Assembly (NCBI GenBank): GCA_002070565.1
Contig: MWDM01000012.1
Coordinates: 1 to 45,328 of the forward strand
DNA length: 45,328 nt
Direction: 5' to 3'
DNA from: Bacteroidetes bacterium ADurb.Bin139
GTDB lineage: Bacteria; Bacteroidota; Bacteroidia; Bacteroidales; UBA932
Both the position numbers and the translations under genes were made by a program. The notes below the pieces were generated by a model, which was not told the origin of the DNA, searched no databases, and saw nothing but the letters and a program-made list of their open reading frames with translations. Shown here in pieces: positions 8,348 to 16,043 of the stretch. Positions within the stretch are counted from its first letter, which is position 1; each line of letters begins with the position of its first letter.

Positions 8348-8647
8348 ATGGAAGTAATAATCAGCAACGATCCCGTTCCCGTAATTTCTATCAACGGGAG
8401 AATGGACACAGGCAATACTGCCATCTTTGAAGAAGCCATCGTTCCCATTCTTAAAAGCAACACCCGGGAACTCATCATAGACGGAACCGGTCTGGAATAC
8501 ATCAGCAGCTCAGGTCTGCGTCAATTCCTGGTTCTTCAGAAAAACATAAAAGAAAAAGGCGGGACCCTGACGGTAAGGAATCTACGGGCAGAGATCAAAG
8601 ATATCTTCGATCTGACAGGCTTTACCAATATTTTTACCATCGTTTAG
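8348..8647 (+). CDS. Single-domain STAS protein, anti-sigma factor antagonist-like
   Basis: A 99-aa protein that is nothing but a STAS domain, the fold of SpoIIAA/RsbV. Such proteins usually bind an anti-sigma kinase or phosphatase partner and are switched by phosphorylation of a conserved Ser. Here the site reads YISSSGLRQF, making Ser54 the predicted acceptor by alignment with the DSSG motif. An N-terminal strand (VIISNDPVPVISINGRMD) and a C-terminal IFDLTGF helix fit the fold. No RsbW-like kinase, PP2C phosphatase or alternative sigma gene lies nearby, so its partner is unknown. Its last 66 bases overlap the Nudix gene on the opposite strand. Confidence 0.88.
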   Translation: MEVIISNDPVPVISINGRMDTGNTAIFEEAIVPILKSNTRELIIDGTGLEYISSSGLRQFLVLQKNIKEKGGTLTVRNLRAEIKDIFDLTGFTNIFTIV

Positions 8648-9256
8648 ATACTGTTCTCCAACCAGGATCTTGATAGATAAATAGGACATATCCAGACGCT
8701 CTTCCAGATCTTTGCGGGATACCCATTCCGCTTTTTCAATTCCTTCTTCTGTCTGTGGAACCAGGGTTGTTTCGGGACTGGCTGTCATAGGGAACCAGGC
8801 GGTCATCTTGAGTACATTGTTTCCTTTATAATGATAACAATGAAACGTTGTGGCCAGTTGATCTCCCAGAAGTTTCAGACCCATGGTTCCGGTTTCTTCT
8901 GCCACTTCCCGGAGTGCGGTATCGCTCAGTTTTTCGCCCTTTTCCTGCTTTCCCTTGGGTAAATCCCATTTACCGTAACGGTAGATCATCAACAGGGCAT
9001 CTTGTCCGTTGGTGACAAGTCCACCGGCAGCCGGCATAATGGTGAAATTTTTACAGATATGAAGAAAGGAAGTGCGTGGATTGTCAACCGGTACCACTAC
9101 GTGTCTCAGGTTGGTGTTGCATTGGAAACTGACTATCAATTCTTCCCAGGAAGGGTGGTTTTCCAGCGATTCTACCGTAACTGTAGGAAGCAGACAAAGG
9201 GGGCTGTCGGGACGGCATAATTGAAGTCGTCTATTATTGAAGAAAATACTGTACAT
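8582..9256 (-). CDS. Nudix hydrolase family protein
   Basis: Hydrolyses a nucleoside diphosphate linked to some other moiety; the substrate cannot be told from sequence. The Nudix box fits fully at residues 102-124: Gly102, Glu108, then REVAEETG with the metal-binding glutamates Glu120 and Glu121. The LLMIYRYGKWDLPKG strand before it is typical. At 224 aa it has an extra N-terminal domain of about 70 residues, as in other Bacteroidota members. Its C-terminal 22 codons run antisense to the STAS gene. It is divergent from pyrE and their -7 boxes lie two bases apart. The ATG lies 5 nt from its -7 box, so the mRNA may be nearly leaderless. Confidence 0.88.
   Translation of the reverse strand: MYSIFFNNRRLQLCRPDSPLCLLPTVTVESLENHPSWEELIVSFQCNTNLRHVVVPVDNPRTSFLHICKNFTIMPAAGGLVTNGQDALLMIYRYGKWDLPKGKQEKGEKLSDTALREVAEETGTMGLKLLGDQLATTFHCYHYKGNNVLKMTAWFPMTASPETTLVPQTEEGIEKAEWVSRKDLEERLDMSYLSIKILVGEQYLNDGKNIGKACQIEDIFDLCP
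8592..8613. repeat. 22-bp near-perfect palindrome in the STAS/Nudix coding overlap
   Basis: The 22 bases centred between 8602 and 8603 (core GATCAAAGATATCTTCGATC) are an inverted repeat with one mismatched pair (8597 against 8608). They lie inside both coding regions. Because of the symmetry the plus strand encodes IKDIFDL in the STAS protein and the minus strand encodes IEDIFDL in the Nudix protein. In RNA either strand could form a short stem. There is no following T run. Confidence 0.7.
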
Positions 9257-9259
9257 TTG
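9252..9259 (+). promoter_or_regulatory. Candidate -7 box for pyrE
   Basis: TACATTTG matches TAnnTTTG. It ends 20 bases before the preferred pyrE ATG at 9280 and lies partly over the Nudix start codon. It faces the Nudix -7 box with two bases between them. Confidence 0.6.
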
Positions 9260-9261
9260 TA

Positions 9262-9269
9262 CAAAGATA
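9262..9269 (-). promoter_or_regulatory. Candidate -7 box for the Nudix gene
   Basis: On the minus strand this reads TATCTTTG, followed by TACAA and then the ATG at 9256. The expected transcription start falls inside the pyrE -7 box on the other strand, so polymerase could occupy only one of the two promoters at a time. Confidence 0.55.
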
Positions 9270-9279
9270 TGTGATTATT

Positions 9280-9912
9280 ATGGAATCTGTTGAAAAAAGA
9301 GTTGCACAATTGCTACTGGAAATTGAGGCCGTGCAACTCAACATTGAAAGACCTTTTGAATGGGCTTCCGGTTGGTTGTCTCCCATATATTGTGACAACA
9401 GAAAAGTTATGTCGGTCCCCGGGGTAAGGGACTATATATGTGATGCCCTTTGCCGGTCCATTCATCAAAACTACCCCTCTACAGATGTTGTCGCAGGGGT
9501 GGCAACCGGGGCCATTGCCATGGGTGCCCTGATAGCCGACCGGCTTAAAAAGCCTTTCATATATGTCCGTCCCCGCAAAAAAGACCACGGAACCGGTGCC
9601 CGCATAGAAGGTACCCTGACCCCCGGATCCAATGTGGTGGTGGTGGAAGATTTGATTTCTACCGGTCACTCTGCGATTTCTGCCGTCGATTGCCTAAAGA
9701 TGGCGTGCGCCAATGTACTGGGCGTGGTAGCCACTTTTTCATACAATTTTGATGTGGCCCGCAGGGCGTTTGAAAAAAGCAACTGTGAACTGCATACGCT
9801 AACCAATTACAACACGCTCATACAGGAAGCTGCAGAGAAAAACTACGTGAGCAAAGAACAACTCGAAACACTGAATATTTGGCGTCTTACGCCAAACACC
9901 TGGGGAAGGTAA
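9280..9912 (+). CDS. pyrE: Orotate phosphoribosyltransferase
   Basis: Converts orotate and PRPP to orotidine 5'-monophosphate in pyrimidine synthesis. The PRPP-binding motif VVVVEDLISTGHS is at residues 119-131, and the YVRPRKKDHGTGARIEG loop (95-111) is the flexible catalytic loop with its lysines. FEWASGWLSPIYCDNR near residue 26 is the usual N-terminal substrate segment. I chose the ATG at 9280 (210 aa); a GTG at 9271 would add three residues. It heads a plus-strand run of four genes and is followed by an SRPBCC gene after two bases. Confidence 0.96.
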   Translation: MESVEKRVAQLLLEIEAVQLNIERPFEWASGWLSPIYCDNRKVMSVPGVRDYICDALCRSIHQNYPSTDVVAGVATGAIAMGALIADRLKKPFIYVRPRKKDHGTGARIEGTLTPGSNVVVVEDLISTGHSAISAVDCLKMACANVLGVVATFSYNFDVARRAFEKSNCELHTLTNYNTLIQEAAEKNYVSKEQLETLNIWRLTPNTWGR

Positions 9913-9914
9913 TT

Positions 9915-10322
9915 ATGGGAAATACACGTATTGAAGGAGATCCCTGTTATGTTAACAAACCGGCAGGAGTGGTTTATGACCTTTTTTCCGATTTTTCCAG
10001 ATTTTCGGACCGTCTGCCCAAAGATAAAAAGGATAAGGTAATTATAACAAAAGACACCATCCTGGCCGAGGCGCAGGGAATGCAGATGGGAGTCAAAGTA
10101 ACAAAAAGAGAAGAACCTTCCCTGATTGTGATGGAACAGCACGGCAACGTTCCCTTTGCATTCAACCTGAACCTTCATATCCGGCCCCGGGAAGAAGGTT
10201 GTGAATTTCAACTGGTTCTGGACGCAAACCTCAACATGATGCTCAAAATGATGCTGGGTGGAAAAATCAAGGATTTTGTCAATCAATTTACAACGCAGTT
10301 GGCCCAGGGACTGAACCGATAA
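9915..10322 (+). CDS. SRPBCC-fold protein of unknown function
   Basis: A 135-aa protein beginning MGNTRIEGDPCYVNKPAGVV. The pattern of an N-terminal strand, a short VYDLFSDFSRF helix, central strands and a long amphipathic C-terminal helix (FVNQFTTQLAQGL) matches the START/Bet v 1-like SRPBCC superfamily, which binds lipids or other hydrophobic ligands in a cavity. Nothing in the sequence names the ligand. The start at 9915 lies three bases after the pyrE stop; a longer frame starting at 9879 inside pyrE is less likely. Tight spacing suggests co-transcription with pyrE. Confidence 0.75.
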   Translation: MGNTRIEGDPCYVNKPAGVVYDLFSDFSRFSDRLPKDKKDKVIITKDTILAEAQGMQMGVKVTKREEPSLIVMEQHGNVPFAFNLNLHIRPREEGCEFQLVLDANLNMMLKMMLGGKIKDFVNQFTTQLAQGLNR

Positions 10323-10345
10323 CCAGCAGACCAGGTCAGACACTC

Positions 10346-11665
10346 ATGACGGACTTCAGAAATATGATGGAGGCAGCCCTCTTGCCCGGTGATGTATCCC
10401 CCCTGCTGGCTGCCCTGGAAAGCACGCCACCTGTTAGTATCCGCCAACATATAAGGAAAGCGCCTGGAGAACTTTTTCCGGGTTCTGATCCTGTGCCCTG
10501 GTGCCCCACAGGAAGGTACCTGGAAGAAAGGCCTGTGTTCACGCTTGATCCGCGTTTTCATGCCGGGGCCTATTACGTTCAGGAAGCCTCGGGCATGTCG
10601 CTCTGGCAACTGGCACCCTATCTGAGCGCCATAACCTCTCCCCGCGTTCTGGACGCCTGCGCTGCGCCCGGTGGCAAGAGTACCCTGCTGCTTGATATCC
10701 TGCCGCAGAACGGCCTTCTGGTAAGCAATGAAGTCATCCGGACCCGGGTTCCCATCCTGGCCGAGAATCTGGCCAGGTGGGGATATGGAAATGTGGTGGT
10801 CACACAAAATGATCCTGCAGACCTGGGCAGGTTAACGGAATATTTTGATGTGGTGGTGGCCGATGTACCCTGTTCCGGGGAAGGTCTGTTCCGCAAAGAA
10901 CCCGAGTCCAGAAAAAAATGGTCGCCTGCGGTGGTAGCATTGTGCGTTTCCAGGCAGAGGCGCATCCTGAGCGACCTGTGGCCCTGCCTGAGACAGGGAG
11001 GACTGCTGCTTTACAGCACCTGCACCTTCAACCGTATGGAAGATGAAGAACAGGTTGACTGGATCAGGGATCATCTGGGTGCCCGCCTGCTGCTCGGCCC
11101 GGAAAAATACCTGCCCCACCGGATCAGGGGAGAGGGTTTTTTCATGGCACTGCTGGAAAAGACCGGGACGTGCCATACAGGACCGGGGAAATCCCTTCCT
11201 CTTGGGGGCGGGAAAAAAGGCGGAAGCCCCTCACGGGTACCTGCAGACGCACCGCAACACCTGGAAGGCCCCTATTCCTGGTATATGAAAGGGCCGTTTC
11301 TAAAAGCGTTCCCTCAGGAACTGATCCCTCAAGCAGAGTTGCTGGGATCCATGCTCAATGTTTTTCATTCGGGTATTGCCGTTGCCACAAAAAAGGGAAA
11401 GGACTGGGTGCCCCGGGCGGATCTTGCCCTGGCATTAGATCTAAAAAAAGAAGCCTATCCGGTATTCAGGGTAAACCGGGAGCAGGCAGTAGCTTTTCTC
11501 AGACGGGATCCCCTGGTCTTTCCAGATGGGACAGAAAGAGGATACCTGCTGCTTACTTACAACGACCTGCCTTTGGGTTTTGTCAAGAATCTGGGTATGC
11601 GGTCCAACAACCTGTATCCTGTTTCCCGAAGGATATTTCTCTCACTCAAACCATCCGATCATTAA
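10346..11665 (+). CDS. rsmF: RsmF-type RNA (cytosine-C5) methyltransferase
   Basis: S-adenosylmethionine-dependent enzyme that makes 5-methylcytosine in RNA, probably 16S rRNA. SAM-binding motif I is LDACAAPGGK at residues 102-111. Cys176 in DVPCSGEG (product-release cysteine) and Cys226 in STCTFN (nucleophile) are both present. The C-terminus with RGYLLLTYNDLPLGFVKN and the NNLYPVSRRI ending is the PUA-like domain of the RsmF/YebU group. The 439-aa length fits that group. The exact modified base cannot be read from sequence; the symbol follows domain layout. It is third in the pyrE run. Confidence 0.85.
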   Translation: MTDFRNMMEAALLPGDVSPLLAALESTPPVSIRQHIRKAPGELFPGSDPVPWCPTGRYLEERPVFTLDPRFHAGAYYVQEASGMSLWQLAPYLSAITSPRVLDACAAPGGKSTLLLDILPQNGLLVSNEVIRTRVPILAENLARWGYGNVVVTQNDPADLGRLTEYFDVVVADVPCSGEGLFRKEPESRKKWSPAVVALCVSRQRRILSDLWPCLRQGGLLLYSTCTFNRMEDEEQVDWIRDHLGARLLLGPEKYLPHRIRGEGFFMALLEKTGTCHTGPGKSLPLGGGKKGGSPSRVPADAPQHLEGPYSWYMKGPFLKAFPQELIPQAELLGSMLNVFHSGIAVATKKGKDWVPRADLALALDLKKEAYPVFRVNREQAVAFLRRDPLVFPDGTERGYLLLTYNDLPLGFVKNLGMRSNNLYPVSRRIFLSLKPSDH

Positions 11666-11682
11666 ACAAACAATCATAGACC

Positions 11683-12594
11683 ATGAAAATTCTTACACCG
11701 AAGCAATACCAGGTCAAAGGCAAACGTATTCAAAAAATGGAGAAAATATTTTCAAAGATCCGGTATGCCTCAATCAAGAACTTGAACGCATCGCTGCGTA
11801 AAGAAGTGTTTATGGAAACAGAATACGGGCGCACACGGACCGTATGGTACGGATTTGAACACCCCTCACCCGGTCCGCTGCTTATAGATCTGCACGGAGG
11901 CGGGTTTATCCTGGGAAGTCCGGAAATGGATGAAAAAATGAATATTGCCTGGAGCCGTATCCTGGGATGCAGGATCATCAGCATAGATTATCCTAAAGCA
12001 CCTGACCATCCTTTTCCTGCAGCCGTAAACCAGGTGTATGCGCTGCTTGAATACCTGTACGATCATGCCAGGGTATACGGAATTGACCCGGCAAGGATTG
12101 CCCTTGCAGGCCACAGTGCAGGAGCCAATCTGGCCACCGTTACTTGCATTAAGGCCGGAAAAGAAGGAAAAATCCGGCCTGTGTGCCAGGTGTTGAATTG
12201 CCCTCCGTTGGATCTGGCCACTACAGCCATGGAAAAACCAAAACCCAAAGGCAGCATACCTCCAAAGCTCTCTTACATGTTCGACAGTTGCTATCTTGCA
12301 GGCCATGACGGGCATGATCCTTATATTTCACCTGTTTATGCACAGGATCAGGATCTGACAGGACTGCCTCCGGCATTGATCATTGTAGCCGGAAGGGATT
12401 CCCTGCATGACGAAGGGGTCAGGTATTACAACCGTCTGATTGACAACGGTGTTGACACTCAATTGCTGGATTATCCTACCGGACTTCATTGTTTTATGTT
12501 AAAAAAATCCGTTCTGACGACAGATGCTTTTGAAAAAATAACACAATTCCTGCAACAGCACCTGCAGGGAACCTCATCGGGAGAAATCAGGTAA
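11683..12594 (+). CDS. Alpha/beta hydrolase, hormone-sensitive lipase family esterase
   Basis: Carboxylesterase-like enzyme, probably cytoplasmic since no signal peptide is seen. The family's oxyanion loop HGGGF is at residues 71-75, the nucleophile Ser145 sits in GHSAG, and Asp239 (VAGRDSLHDEG) and His269 (TGLHCF) complete the triad. At 303 aa it is a usual size. The substrate is unknown; short-chain esters are typical for relatives. It is the last gene of the pyrE run, and its final 21 bases overlap the end of lolA on the other strand. Confidence 0.9.
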   Translation: MKILTPKQYQVKGKRIQKMEKIFSKIRYASIKNLNASLRKEVFMETEYGRTRTVWYGFEHPSPGPLLIDLHGGGFILGSPEMDEKMNIAWSRILGCRIISIDYPKAPDHPFPAAVNQVYALLEYLYDHARVYGIDPARIALAGHSAGANLATVTCIKAGKEGKIRPVCQVLNCPPLDLATTAMEKPKPKGSIPPKLSYMFDSCYLAGHDGHDPYISPVYAQDQDLTGLPPALIIVAGRDSLHDEGVRYYNRLIDNGVDTQLLDYPTGLHCFMLKKSVLTTDAFEKITQFLQQHLQGTSSGEIR

Positions 12595-13167
12595 AAAGAA
12601 CCCGGCAGGCCGGGCAGGTCCTGTCCTGAAAGACGATATTGTTACCGGGTATTGTGTCCCATCGGCCAGGGCATATCGGATATACAAGGGTTTCAGGCTG
12701 TCGGCTGTCAGGGCTATGATCACATAAGTAAAGGGTGATTCAATGGAATTGGGAACCAGGGTCAGTTCCCACAGGGTATTTCCTGTCGCGCTTTCTTTCC
12801 GAAGGGGAGTACCCCCATGGTAATAGTCCTGGTTGAGCCGGGCAAAGAAAGCAGAGGGGTTTTCCAGAATATCGGGAGAGTTTTTATCGTGAGGCATTTC
12901 CTCCCACTGGTCTATTCCCTGGTTGTAATACCATTTTTTTTCTCCGTTGCAGAAGACATAAAATTCGTCCATTTTCAGGGTGAACATCCCGCCCTGGAGC
13001 ACCATGGTTCCGGGAACCGTTTCATTCCAAATGAATTCAATTTCCACGGCAGGTGCTTTTGCTACCTTTTGTGCAAAATCCCTGAGCAGGTCATCTGTAG
13101 TCTGTGCCTGGAGGGTTATGGCCGTTGCCACTATAATCATACCTGTGAATAGGGCTCTTTTTTTCAT
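12574..13167 (-). CDS. lolA: LolA-like outer-membrane lipoprotein carrier
   Basis: Periplasmic chaperone that shuttles lipoproteins to the outer membrane. A signal peptide spans about residues 1-21 (MKKRALFTGM... ending TLQA). The mature part begins with DDLLRDFAQKVAKA and has the LolA pattern of strands with FTLKMDEFYVFCNGEKKWYYN and a tail GPARPAGFFLPDF. At 197 aa it fits. Similarity to LolA is by pattern and by position: in Bacteroidales a LolA gene commonly follows ftsK. Its ATG overlaps the ftsK TGA (ATGA). A terminator-like hairpin lies inside its last codons. Confidence 0.8.
   Translation of the reverse strand: MKKRALFTGMIIVATAITLQAQTTDDLLRDFAQKVAKAPAVEIEFIWNETVPGTMVLQGGMFTLKMDEFYVFCNGEKKWYYNQGIDQWEEMPHDKNSPDILENPSAFFARLNQDYYHGGTPLRKESATGNTLWELTLVPNSIESPFTYVIIALTADSLKPLYIRYALADGTQYPVTISSFRTGPARPAGFFLPDFSR
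12592..12614 (-). terminator. Terminator-like hairpin inside the 3' end of lolA
   Basis: On the minus strand CCCGG-CCTG-CCGGG (12614 to 12601) is followed directly by TTCTTTTTA. This is the form of an intrinsic terminator, but it lies six codons before the lolA stop and right over the stop codon of the convergent hydrolase gene. On the plus strand there is no T run after the stem. Confidence 0.4.
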
Positions 13168-15395
13168 TTTTTCAAAAAATCATCCAGCATTTCCTGGCTG
13201 GAAATCAACAATTCCCTGGGATTGCTTCCCCTGGGAGGACCCACAATTCCTGCCTCTTCAAGCTGGTCCATAATCCTTCCCGCCCTGTTGTAACCCAGAT
13301 GAAACCTGCGCTGCAGCAGCGAAGTGGATCCTTCTCCGTTTTGTATCAATAACCTTGCCGCTTCTTCAAACAACTCATCACGTTGTCCGGAAGAGGGATT
13401 GAGCATATCCTGCCTGTCGGTTTCTGAATATTCGGGGAGTTCAAATGGCCCGGAATAGCCAGGCTGGTCCCCGATAAAATCGACCATGCGTTCTACTTCC
13501 CGCGTATCAATGAAAGCACACTGGACACGCTGAAGGTCGGTACCTGCCGATATGAGCATATCGCCCCGACCCACCAGCTGGCTTGCTTCTGATACATCTA
13601 TGATCACCCTGGAGTCGATCTTTGAGGCTACTCTGAATGCCATCCTGGCAGGGAAGTTGGCTTTTATGGTCCCGGTAATGATATTGGTGGTAGGCCGTTG
13701 TGTGGCAATAACCAGATGGATACCCGTAGCACGCCCCATCTGCGCCAGCCGTGTAAGGGGACCTTCCACATCCCTTCCGGCCGTCATGATCAGATCGGCA
13801 AACTCATCTATGATCAATACGATAAACGGCATGAACCGATGCCCTTTAAGTGGGTTGAGTACCCTTTCCTGGAATTTCTTATTGTATTCCTTAATGTTCC
13901 TTACGCCTGCCATATTGTACAATTCCAGGCGGTTATCCATTTCTATACACAAAGAGTTGAGCGTATAGACTACCTTTTTGGTATCTATGATAATGGAGCT
14001 GTCTGCATCAGGAAGCCTGGCCAGGAAGTGATTTTCCAGCTTGGAATATAGATTCAGTTCTACCCGCTTGGGATCAACCAGGACCAGTTTGAGATAAGCC
14101 GGGTGCATTTTGTAGAGCAACGATGTCAGAATGGCGTTCAGAGCCACAGACTTCCCCTGTCCAGTAGCGCCTGCCACCAGCAGGTGCGGCAGGCGGGCAA
14201 GGTCCAGCATCACAATCTCGTTAGAGATGCTTTTTCCCAGAACAATGGGCAGGTCGTCCTTAGATTCCTTGAATTTGGTAGAATCCAGGACGCTTTTCAT
14301 AGGAACAAGGGATGGTTTGTCATTGGCCACTTCAATGCCCACCATATTGGTGCCCGGTATGGGTGCAATAACCCGCATACCCCGGGCTGCAAGAGAAAGC
14401 ATGATGTCGTCCTCCAGGCGGGTGAACTGCGAAATCCTGATACCCGGCGAAAGCACAATCTTGTACAGGGTGACAGTGGGCCCGGGTGTTGCCACAATCT
14501 TTTCTATCTGAATGTCAAATGTTCTGAGGCATTCCACGATTTTCTGATTGTTCCGCTCCAATTCTTCCTGGGGCACTTCCGTAATACGGTTCTTGTAATC
14601 TTCCAGAAGATCCAGCGGGGGTTTTTTGTAATGGGACAAATCTTGCTTTGGATCGTAAAAGTGCATCTTTCCGGAAGTAGAGGTTTCTCCTGTCTTTTCC
14701 ACTTCAAATACAGGCAGAGGGGGAACCGGAGCAGCCGGTGTCACCGGCACCTCTTTTTTTACAGGAACCCCGGCCACAGATTCCACTTCGAATTCGGATG
14801 GCGCAGGTTCTGATAAGGGTGCTGCCTGGCGTTTTTCTTTTCTCTTTTGTATCAGGCGGTATATAAAAGGTAAAGGGATAGCCGTAAGGATAAAGAAAAG
14901 AACCACACCGGTACCCACGGTTCCCAATATGCTAATAAGCCATTCATTGACTCGGTACCCATAAGTTCCTCCGATTCCTGCCCCAAAAACATACCTCAGG
15001 CTGGTGAAACTGAAAATGTATCCAAGAGCAATGGAGAGAATTATGCAGACAAAGGCGGTTGTGAAGAACAGCGGGATGATGCGGACACTGCGTATTTTAA
15101 GTAAAAAAACAGATACGGCGACACAAAAAAAGGGGATGATAAAAGCACTCAGGCCAAAGAGTTGCCCAATGAACAGATTGGCAAGGCGATTGCCTGCGAA
15201 ACCTCCGCTGTTGGCTGCTTTGTCTTCTGGAATTAACAGGTTGTCTCCAGACAGGAGGCTCTGATCAACGGTCCAGTTGAACAGGTAGGAGACAAAGGCA
15301 ACCAACAGGAAAACTCCCAGGCCCAGGAATATCCACCCTGCAGTAAGCCTGACTATCTCCCGGCTATGTTTTTTTCTTTCAGGTTCACTGGCCAT
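13164..15395 (-). CDS. ftsK: DNA translocase FtsK/SpoIIIE
   Basis: Septum-anchored ATP-driven DNA pump that clears and orients chromosomes at division. I start it at the ATG at 15395 (MASEPERKK, 743 aa), which overlaps the DUF4290 stop by 11 bases; a frame extended to 15455 is less likely. Four membrane helices fall in residues 20-180, followed by a Pro-rich linker. The motor has Walker A GATGQGKS at 409-416 and Walker B IVLIIDEFADLIM around 525-537. The last 60 residues form the gamma winged helix (FHLGYNRAGRIMDQLEEAG) that reads polarity sequences. It sits in one transcription unit with the bat genes. Confidence 0.96.
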   Translation of the reverse strand: MASEPERKKHSREIVRLTAGWIFLGLGVFLLVAFVSYLFNWTVDQSLLSGDNLLIPEDKAANSGGFAGNRLANLFIGQLFGLSAFIIPFFCVAVSVFLLKIRSVRIIPLFFTTAFVCIILSIALGYIFSFTSLRYVFGAGIGGTYGYRVNEWLISILGTVGTGVVLFFILTAIPLPFIYRLIQKRKEKRQAAPLSEPAPSEFEVESVAGVPVKKEVPVTPAAPVPPLPVFEVEKTGETSTSGKMHFYDPKQDLSHYKKPPLDLLEDYKNRITEVPQEELERNNQKIVECLRTFDIQIEKIVATPGPTVTLYKIVLSPGIRISQFTRLEDDIMLSLAARGMRVIAPIPGTNMVGIEVANDKPSLVPMKSVLDSTKFKESKDDLPIVLGKSISNEIVMLDLARLPHLLVAGATGQGKSVALNAILTSLLYKMHPAYLKLVLVDPKRVELNLYSKLENHFLARLPDADSSIIIDTKKVVYTLNSLCIEMDNRLELYNMAGVRNIKEYNKKFQERVLNPLKGHRFMPFIVLIIDEFADLIMTAGRDVEGPLTRLAQMGRATGIHLVIATQRPTTNIITGTIKANFPARMAFRVASKIDSRVIIDVSEASQLVGRGDMLISAGTDLQRVQCAFIDTREVERMVDFIGDQPGYSGPFELPEYSETDRQDMLNPSSGQRDELFEEAARLLIQNGEGSTSLLQRRFHLGYNRAGRIMDQLEEAGIVGPPRGSNPRELLISSQEMLDDFLKK

Positions 15396-16023
15396 TAGAT
15401 GGTGACCTTTTCTTCTTTTTATTCTTATGCCATTGGCTCTGGCGTTGCGGTGCACGTTGTGAATTGGGCTGCCTGAACTCTCCCTGGATCTCGGATAATT
15501 TTGCCCCTTCGGGAACAGTCAGTGTTCCACCGGACAAGCTGCGAATGTCGTTGAAAATGGTATGATCAGAGACAGTATCCTTGTTCCAGATCAGGTATTG
15601 TTTACGCATGTAAGAGGCCAGGGCCATGGTCATGGCATCACGTTCTTCGTCTTCAGGTTTAGAGGCAATGGCCATAACCATGTTCTGGATATTTCTTCCG
15701 TAATGCATGATCCTGACAGGTTCAAGCTCGGCACCTATAGCGTGCGGCTTGGTAACAAAATCTTCCCGTAAAGGAGGGGGAAACGGGGCATCCACGTCAA
15801 GTTCATAATCAGCCATAATGTATACATGATCCCATAATTTGTGCTGGTAATCGTTGACTTCACGCAAATGAGGGTTCAGCAAGCTCATGGCATTGATGAT
15901 AGCCTTAATTTGCCGGGTGCGCGCTTCTTTGTCCGGGATCTTTTTGGCGTCCTGTACCATATTGTGTATGTAACGGCCGTATTCGGGCAGTATAAGCTTC
16001 TCTCTCTGTGTGTTATAATCCAT
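15385..16023 (-). CDS. DUF4290 family protein
   Basis: A 212-aa protein of a family (DUF4290) that is, as far as I know, confined to Bacteroidota and has no assigned function. The start MDYNTQREKLILPEYGRYIHNMV and the repeat of the same pattern in the middle (IMHYGRNIQNMVM) suggest an internal duplication of a helical unit. The C-terminus is highly basic (KNKKKKRSP), which could bind nucleic acid, though this is only a guess. It has no signal peptide or membrane segment. It lies between batE and ftsK and its stop overlaps the ftsK start. Confidence 0.8.
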   Translation of the reverse strand: MDYNTQREKLILPEYGRYIHNMVQDAKKIPDKEARTRQIKAIINAMSLLNPHLREVNDYQHKLWDHVYIMADYELDVDAPFPPPLREDFVTKPHAIGAELEPVRIMHYGRNIQNMVMAIASKPEDEERDAMTMALASYMRKQYLIWNKDTVSDHTIFNDIRSLSGGTLTVPEGAKLSEIQGEFRQPNSQRAPQRQSQWHKNKKKKRSPSNGQ

Positions 16024-16043
16024 TTTAACAAATTTTCAACCTA

